Assembly: GCF_964355755.1 (NCBI RefSeq)
Contig: NC_092676.1
Location: 4,446,288-4,510,287, forward strand
Direction: 5' to 3'
DNA from: Antedon mediterranea
Lineage: Eukaryota; Echinodermata; Crinoidea; Comatulida; Antedonidae
DNA: 64,000 nt
Positions 59,801-64,000 of the stretch are shown here, piece after piece (within the stretch, counting starts at the first letter, position 1; each line of letters opens with the position of its first letter). The position numbers and the translations under genes were made by a program. The notes under the pieces were generated by a model, which was not told the DNA's origin, ran no database searches, and saw only the letters and a program-made list of their open reading frames with translations.

Positions 59801-62375
59801 ATTTATTATAAAAAAAATCATCTTTAATTTAATTAATCATCTCAATCAATCAATTTAAAGCTGGTTTGGAGATTGAAACACTGGTCTGACCAGGGTAAAT
59901 TTTTTTCTTAAAAATAATTTTTTGTAATAGTTTCTTTCATGGGAATAATAAGTACAGTCCTAAAAGTCTCAAGAACAAGGTATATAGAGGTATAAAGGCA
60001 ATATAATTCTTCCTAACAATAATATTATTTGTGTACCTGTTGATGTGTGCTTGCCTTTTCAGCATAACCCGCTGTCACATGATAGTGAGTCGTAGATAAC
60101 CCTGTCTCACTTGTAAGCTTCACAGTGTGCACCTCTGGACCATCATCTAAATTCCATGCCTTTTCAGGGGGAGGAAGCTTAGCTATTTCAGCAGCTCGTA
60201 TTCTTTCAGCTTCAAGAGCAGTCTTACGGGCCATGATGTGTGAATTCTCCCTCTGCCACTGAGCATCCTGCTTTTTGTGCAGGTTGTCCAGAGCTACGCT
60301 GTATCTTTCTTCTGCTTTTCTGTTGTTATGTATTGAAGTTATTGTCCTTTCAATATCTGTTGGTTTCTGATAAACACAAAATTAATTTAGCAAGGAGCAA
60401 AACAGGACAATTATAATAAATGATTGGCATGTGAACGATAACAAAACTATACTATTTGTTTTTAAAAAAAGCACAGTAAGCTATAATAAAAAAAAAAACA
60501 GGCACTGTAATCATACATGGTATTTAACACGTTTTCCTCATATCTCAGGGTCCTGTGTTCAAGTCCTGGCTAGGGTACCCATTAAAGGCTTTCTAAGGAT
60601 CTAATATAGATTATAAAAAATGTCTGAATAATGATTGAGGATACCTGTTCTGATGCCTCTTTGTGGCCTTGTCCAATGCTTCGTAGATTGCAACTATACA
60701 ACTTCTGAAGGGCTTCAATTTTGTTGCGTTGTTCCCTTAGCCAATTCTCTCGCAGCTGACTGCCTAGAACTTTCACCTCCTCCTCTTTCTTTTTGCTCAC
60801 AGCATTACGAAGCTGACGGGCAAATAGTTTCTCTTGTTCCCTTACCTAACAATGAATAATAAAGATATGTAGATATGGATAAGCCAGTTTAATTGTGTGC
60901 GGTCAAAGAGAGGAACAATTTTCTACTAGCTAACCCTATACACAGATTTAAGCTCTGTTTACACTATCAAACTTTATGTGATGTGCCCATGTATAAATGG
61001 ACACGATGACATCATATCACTACCATATTTGGGCACATAACACTTTTTTTCGTCAAAGTTTGATAGTGTAGACAGAGCTTGAGGTTCTTACTGTATTAAA
61101 TGATTTGAATATCGATAGTAAACCTGTGCAAACTTAACATGAAAATTATTTTCTATTCCTTAAGTTTTCAATTGGAATTGTTAATTGTGGGTTGTAAAGA
61201 TAAACAACCAAATCAAATTTAAGGTGCATGGTCAACCGTGCAGTTACAGAAAAGATTAAAATAGAATATACCGTTTAATTACGGTCAACTAATCCAGGTT
61301 GAGGGCCTTCATATATTGACCATCAACAATTGTATATTCTATTTAACAACAATGAAACGTAATAATAAGGTTTAAAAAAAGAAAATGTAAAATTACGTAC
61401 AAATTCGAGAATCATTAAAAGAATGTCACTGTTTCTAGAAAAATAAATTTCTTTTTAAATAAAAAATTGAAAGCAAAAGGTGGCAACCTCCAAAGGCAAG
61501 CCTGAGTGGGAGGAGTCAAACATTAACCAAGTTTCGAACAAAGGTTCACACACAGAACAAACAGTCAAGATTCGGAAAAAATATTCAACTAGAAAGACAC
61601 TCCGAGAGTGCATACCTCCGCCTACTGTAAAATTCTCCTACATAAGATTTCTCGGAATTTGAAAAATAGGTTTTTTAAACTACTCGCATCAAAAAACGTG
61701 CACATTAAATCAAATTATGTTTTAAAATTACAAATCACAAATTATAACTCTTGCCTCTTGTTCAAAAATGAAGTTTTTTGGACAAGTAGTTCTCGAGAAA
61801 ATGCAATTTCAGTTTACTTGTTACTTTAAGACTGCTCGCCGGCTTTTGAAAAATTCTGTCCTATCTTTTAACACTAGCAGGTCTGAAAAAGTATACTAAA
61901 AAGTGGTCCAGAATTGGGACTGTGGTCCCAAATGGTCCCAAAATTTAATGGAATGGTCCTTGACCACATATCTATCTGTCTACTCCTTTTGGTAAAGATC
62001 TTGTGATTACTTTTTGAGTAATCCTGCTAACAAACAAACAAACAAACAAAAAACCAAACAGATCAACATACTGTACTTGGCCAATTTTCAATTTGGCCAA
62101 GTAACAAACAAACACACGCTACCGATTACACATACCTCCTTGGCGGAGGTAAATGAAATTAATATCCAGAAATAAAGCATTTTTTTAACTTTGAAGAAAA
62201 AACCTGATCACATTTATTTAATAACTTACACAGTTAACCGTGCCGATCCCCCATTGATATAAATGAATATCTTTACCTGTTGTAATCTTTGTTTTCTTCT
62301 TTTATCTTTCTCTTTTTGAATCAGTGCAGCCTCTTCATTTGGACTTAAACGGTAACCTCTACCAAGTGAAACCAT
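47710..62375 (-). CDS. CEP295: CEP295-like centrosomal protein (ALMS-motif protein)
   Basis: CEP295 (fly Ana1 relative) is needed for centriole-to-centrosome conversion and recruits pericentriolar material. Coding exons, 5' to 3': 62375-62277, 60845-60645, 60366-60037, 59511-59287, 58670-58571, 58288-58250 (uncertain), 56542-56186, 55291-55014, 54342-50602, 50352-49296, 48845-48663, 48364-48214 and 47857-47710. Phases agree throughout; the sum is 6,909 nt, 2,302 residues (the human protein is about 2,600). The N-terminal RLSPNEEAALIQKE and basic coiled coil match the family, as does the LLHPLEKAALIRAK segment. The ALMS motif (SLSLQEAFARHKKKFI) and a basic coiled-coil tail close the protein. 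Three lineage-specific repeats occur (9-residue twice, SEGRI type). A 5' UTR exon probably lies upstream, since an AG acceptor precedes the ATG. Confidence 0.9.
48214..48364 (-). CDS. CEP295: CEP295 exon 12
   Basis: 151 nt, phase 1 in and 2 out. Ser/Asn-rich then very basic (KKLSKKTLAPKKRKDSEKDK); donor GTACTG. Confidence 0.85.
48663..48845 (-). CDS. CEP295: CEP295 ALMS-motif exon
   Basis: 183 nt, phase 1/1. QSSLSLQEAFARHKKKFIIS matches the start of the ALMS motif shared by ALMS1, CEP295 and C10orf90, which directs proteins to centrioles. A Lys-rich tract follows. Confidence 0.92.
48910..49170. repeat. Intronic tandem repeat (CAGTTT/ACTATTA type)
   Basis: Six or more worn copies of accagtttagctaactatta and acagttttactattacagta in CEP295 intron 10. 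Confidence 0.85.
49296..50352 (-). CDS. CEP295: CEP295 SEGRI-repeat exon
   Basis: 1,057 nt, phase 0 in and 1 out. It contains about eight repeats of some 30-36 residues, each with LSEGRIIDxS followed by LSEGxLT. The repeats differ at many sites, so they are older than the 27-bp minisatellites. Their role is unknown; the Ser-Glu-Gly pattern could be a phosphorylation or interaction scaffold. Confidence 0.9.
50602..54342 (-). CDS. CEP295: CEP295 large central exon
   Basis: 1,247 codons in one open frame, phase 0/0, donor GTAAGA at 50,601. It begins VDLQKHTEEQEVLYAKSQRR, a coiled coil continuing the LLHP segment. It holds two 9-residue repeats (MSSVPPSYP near 53,650-53,870; DVDRPSVTP near 52,800-52,905), a second coiled coil (KWLREQQELMQKQRETLF) and a long Ser/Thr-rich region with many SQ/SEY motifs. 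A final coiled coil (RLIQMIEKSKQIREQDYYQK) ends the exon. The frame stays open past the donor into intron 9, which should not be read as protein. Confidence 0.92.
52800..52908 (-). repeat. CEP295: 27-bp coding minisatellite (DVDRPSVTP), about four copies
   Basis: Nearly exact tandem 27-bp units inside the large CEP295 exon, each encoding nine residues. The antisense frame is also open but is only a shadow. Confidence 0.95.
53648..53872 (-). repeat. CEP295: 27-bp coding minisatellite (MSSVPPSYP), about eight copies
   Basis: Tandem 27-bp units within the large CEP295 exon. Central copies are identical and edge copies differ slightly (PQSYP, PPSYL), a usual sign of slippage or unequal exchange. 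Confidence 0.95.
54759..54870 (-). repeat. SINE tail fragment
   Basis: Shares the atggatttatatagtgccta body with the SINE at 47,083; no tRNA head. CEP295 intron 8. Confidence 0.6.
55014..55291 (-). CDS. CEP295: CEP295 exon 8
   Basis: 278 nt, phase 1 in and 0 out. Ser-rich region followed by SPTLLHPLEKAALIRAK, which matches the conserved Leu-Leu-His-Pro segment of CEP295. Confidence 0.9.
55661..55804. mobile_element. Palindromic MITE, copy E
   Basis: Ends ATTACACTATCAAACTAG and AGTTTGATAGTGTGGACAG; interior catgttcatatatgggcaca. CEP295 intron 7. Confidence 0.75.
55936..56095 (+). repeat. SINE body fragment
   Basis: Shares gcgccaattactagctgcat through tccaggacattattattatt with the SINE at 47,083, in opposite orientation. 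CEP295 intron 7. Confidence 0.65.
56186..56542 (-). CDS. CEP295: CEP295 exon 7
   Basis: 357 nt, phase 1/1, acceptor ttgattgcag, donor gtatgt. Acidic, Ser/Thr-rich, low-complexity region (DFAGDLTLALDPQPPSSDHD). Confidence 0.88.
56728..58171 (+). mobile_element. Helitron-like composite repeat
   Basis: The 3' end is a perfect 9-bp hairpin (AATTCGTCA/TGACGAATT) followed by aaatCTAG and T at 58,172, as in Helitrons. A palindrome with GGTTATATGCAT near 56,735 is partly repeated at 58,128. The body 56,800-57,350 is homologous to the repeat at 35,517-36,279, and a tRNA-like sequence lies near 57,787. The 5' TC end is not certain. In CEP295 intron 6. Confidence 0.55.
57787..57846 (+). repeat. tRNA-like sequence
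   Basis: GGCTCGATGGTCTG and GATCGAGTCCCACC resemble A and B boxes and match the tRNA-like repeat at 25,879. A T-rich tract follows. Confidence 0.5.
58250..58288 (-). CDS. CEP295: Possible CEP295 39-nt cassette exon
   Basis: AG at 58,289-58,290 and a tcag|gtcagt donor bound 39 nt in phase 1/1 reading E-T-A-R-E-R-S-T-E-T-V-L-S. The frame works with or without it. The acceptor lacks a pyrimidine tract, so this is tentative. Confidence 0.35.
58571..58670 (-). CDS. CEP295: CEP295 exon 5
   Basis: 100 nt, phase 0 in and 1 out; ends LEEAFEDMYMAKTG-. The AFEDMY stretch is conserved in the family. Confidence 0.88.
58840..59060 (+). repeat. tRNA-derived SINE (Leu/Ser-like head)
   Basis: A box TGGCCAAGCGG and B box GGTTCGAGGCT about 60 nt apart, followed by a non-tRNA body ending near ttaacgaacccaggtcat. 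CEP295 intron 4. Confidence 0.6.
59287..59511 (-). CDS. CEP295: CEP295 exon 4
   Basis: 75 codons from SDARVAAVEEIQ to RRRRQAVVASIP, a basic coiled coil; donor GTGAGT. The acceptor (gaaacag) has a weak pyrimidine tract, so its edge is the least certain part. Confidence 0.82.
60037..60366 (-). CDS. CEP295: CEP295 exon 3
   Basis: 110 codons, phase 0/0; coiled coil KAEERYSVALDNLHKKQDAQ, then ARKTALEAERIRAAEIAKLP and a THYHV motif seen in the family. Confidence 0.92.
60645..60845 (-). CDS. CEP295: CEP295 exon 2
   Basis: 67 codons, phase 0/0. VREQEKLFARQLRNAVSKKK begins a charged coiled coil; LQKLYSCNLRSIGQGHKEA matches the conserved family segment. Confidence 0.92.
60948..61082. mobile_element. 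Palindromic MITE, copy F
   Basis: Ends GCTCTGTTTACACTATCAAA and TTTGATAGTGTAGACAGAGC, flanked by TTAA at the left and TTGA at the right. CEP295 intron 1. Confidence 0.75.
62277..62375 (-). CDS. CEP295: CEP295 coding exon 1
   Basis: ATG at 62,375; 33 codons, MVSLGRGYRLSPNEEAALIQ then KEKDKRRKQRLQQ; donor GTAAAG. A tttttag acceptor lies 8 nt upstream of the ATG, so a UTR exon is expected further right. Confidence 0.88.
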
Positions 62376-62439
62376 TTCTACTTCTAAAAACAAAAGACAA
62401 TGTGATTCATTCCAATAACCTACATACCTGTACTATATT

Positions 62440-62545
62440 TTATTTATATGGTTGACTTACTGTGTCTATAGAAAATGTAGATTACAACTAACACAATTAT
62501 TTGGCTGTGCTGTCAAAAGTTGTACACCTAACTTTTAAACTCAGT
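62440..62545 (+). pseudogene. Copy of the 3' end of the unknown gene at 63,850
   Basis: About 95 bp match 63,850-63,945, including gtgctgtcaaaagttgtaca and the shared ending QLFGxAVKSCTPNF then stop. The rest of the coding part is absent here. Confidence 0.6.
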
Positions 62546-62739
62546 GTTGTGAACGGCGTCCACTGGATGAACAGACCACCACTCCAACCGAACGAGGGCG
62601 TCGCCCGATAGCCTGAGTGGAATACACAGGGTATGCAAATGTTAACGTGGGACCTTGACGCCGCCCAAACTGGACTATTCAAAGCAGGAAACCAAGGGAA
62701 CAAGATGGAACATACACCGATATACTTTAACTTTGACTT

Positions 62740-63135
62740 GCTTAACGAAATCTTGTGTGATTTATACAGGAAAGCAGGACTAGTAAGGGTAAGCCTAGTT
62801 GCTGTACTATTGTCTGGAACAACTTAGATATGACTTTTAAAAATGCAAAATCCATCAATGTTTTTAAAAAATTATATAAGTTGTATCTAATTACCATAAG
62901 TACAAATCATAATTTCTGCCGATGTTAATGTTATTTTATATTTATATATTAATATATTGTATATATCCTTTTATAGATTTAGCTGTTTAGTTTTTTTAGG
63001 TCTTCAACCTTGTACAAGCTTTTAGCTTTTTGTTGTTGATCCTTTTCATCTTTTATGCATTTTTATCTTTGACATGTTTTAAAATTTTTAATTTTTTTTT
63101 TTGATGAATAAAATGAATGAAATGAAATGAAATGT
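62740..63135 (+). mobile_element. LINE 3' end fragment
   Basis: A short frame reads T-T-W/S-N-N-L-D-M then TFKNAKSINVFKKLYKLYLI, the usual last helix of non-LTR ORF2 proteins. An AT-rich 3' UTR and a final (ATGAA)n tract at about 63,105-63,135 follow. Confidence 0.5.
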
Positions 63136-63239
63136 ACTTATTACAGTGCTGACTGAAAATCACAAAATACTGTAACACTATATACTGTATTATATACAAT
63201 AAGTAGGAGTTTTCCTGAACACATCACATATTAAGCGGA

Positions 63240-63945
63240 GCACAGTCTTCAAAATCATAGATAGTGAAACAAGCAATGATAAGTTCAATGTTTTACTAAA
63301 AGAATATTCTAAACATCGTTATGGAGTCAAATTCAAATGGTTGATGTGTCTTTTACACAATTTATTAACAATTTACATGTTTAGCGAATCAGCATTGCAT
63401 TTGTTCTCCGATAGTAGTCAACTTAAATTTAAACATCATATCTCTTTTTATGATGTGGAAATTTTGTTGGAAATTGCGAAATTGACAGGACAAGATGCAG
63501 CTAGAGAGCTTGTTGAAAAATACAAACAATGTACTATTGGATATAATCCCCAAAAAAATGTGAAAGGTTGACACGATATAGAAGAAAACTTTTTGAGTCG
63601 CTTAGAGAATTTGGAATGGAATTTCCTAAAATTGATGTGTACTATAAGAAAGGCAAAGAGAATATTAAGGATATATGGGACTTTGCTTTCCTTCTGGAAA
63701 TAGATAACAAAACATCTTCAAAAATAAGAAAATTTAAATTACAAAACCAAAAAGCTGCAAATAAATTCATTAACTGTCCAGAGACTCCTCCTGAGCCACA
63801 TATACTAGATGTTTCTCCAGGGGTTAGAAAAAGAAAATCACTAAATTTATTTATATGGTTGAATGTGTCCATAGAAACTTTAGATTACAATTACAATGCA
63901 CAATTATTTGGCCGTGCTGTCAAAAGTTGTACACCTAACTTTTAA
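63240..63945 (+). pseudogene. Unrecognised gene, frameshifted, possible death-fold-like
   Basis: Two overlapping open frames follow each other. Frame 1 (about 63,250-63,571) ends with FYDVEILLEIAKLTGQDAAR and ELVEKYKQCTIGYNP. Frame 2 (63,568-63,945) carries RYRRKLFESLREFGMEFP and a DIWDFAFLLEID stretch, then a basic RKRKS motif and the SCTPNF end. The passage near 63,555 (seven A, then tgtgaaagg) looks like a frameshift of one gene. Helical, charged, Leu-rich sequence is compatible with a death-domain-type bundle, but I do not recognise the family. It may also be an exon of a gene running off the right edge. Confidence 0.4.
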
Positions 63946-64000
63946 ACCCAGCCAGTCACACTACTGTACTGTGTCTGATACCCCTTTTACACCGCCGAGC

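Overview
This window is animal nuclear DNA: AT-rich, intron-dense, with GT-AG introns, LINE, SINE, Helitron and MITE debris, and ancient animal genes (COMMD2, CEP295, a spermidine/spermine acetyltransferase). A large type-C-like leucine-rich-repeat GPCR, a 5S-derived repeat whose sequence looks like invertebrate deuterostome 5S rRNA, and the repeat types suggest a marine invertebrate, most likely an echinoderm. That assignment is inference only.

Layout. (1) 1-33,680, + strand: the 3' part of one very large LGR-type receptor gene. I find 21 intact leucine-rich-repeat (LRR) exons, two visibly damaged ones and one doubtful 33-nt exon, then a single exon with the cysteine hinge and all seven transmembrane helices (32,657-33,680). 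Nearly every LRR exon is exactly 72 nt (24 residues) and phase 2 at both ends, so any exon can be skipped, duplicated or lost without breaking the frame. The 5' end (signal peptide and any LDLa modules) lies left of the window. The introns are a patchwork of local duplications: about 0.9 kb tandem units in 1-10 kb, an exact 2,447-bp tandem duplication at 11.5-16.4 kb, and a 2.9-kb block shared by 17.0-19.9 and 28.4-31.4 kb. Into these have inserted two Helitron-like elements, a TIR element with GCGAGGCA repeats, a LINE 3' end and a fold-back element. (2) 35,088-37,588, - strand: a four-exon SAT1-like diamine acetyltransferase whose exon 2/3 junction reads TAA. (3) 38.26-41.34 kb: a 3-kb fold-back element holding a dead LINE reverse transcriptase and a palindromic MITE. 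(4) 42,341-45,936, + strand: a complete five-exon COMMD2. (5) 47,710-62,375, - strand: a complete CEP295-like centriole gene of 13 coding exons (about 2,302 residues) ending in an ALMS motif and carrying three different in-frame protein repeats. (6) 62.4-64.0 kb: remains of a LINE and a frameshifted, partly duplicated gene that I do not recognise.

The most interesting signal is in the receptor. Among LRR exons that otherwise hardly differ, changes concentrate at the x positions of the LxxLxLxxN strand, the presumed ligand-facing surface. In the perfect 2,447-bp duplication the exon shows three changes within 9 nt while the long flanks are almost identical. A hairpin-containing intronic module sits at a fixed 107-108 nt upstream of six of these exons. 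Together this looks like an LRR array under active exon shuffling or diversification, with the means for modular splicing. No system of this kind is proven by sequence alone. The housekeeping genes are not operon-linked and have no obvious joint function with the receptor.
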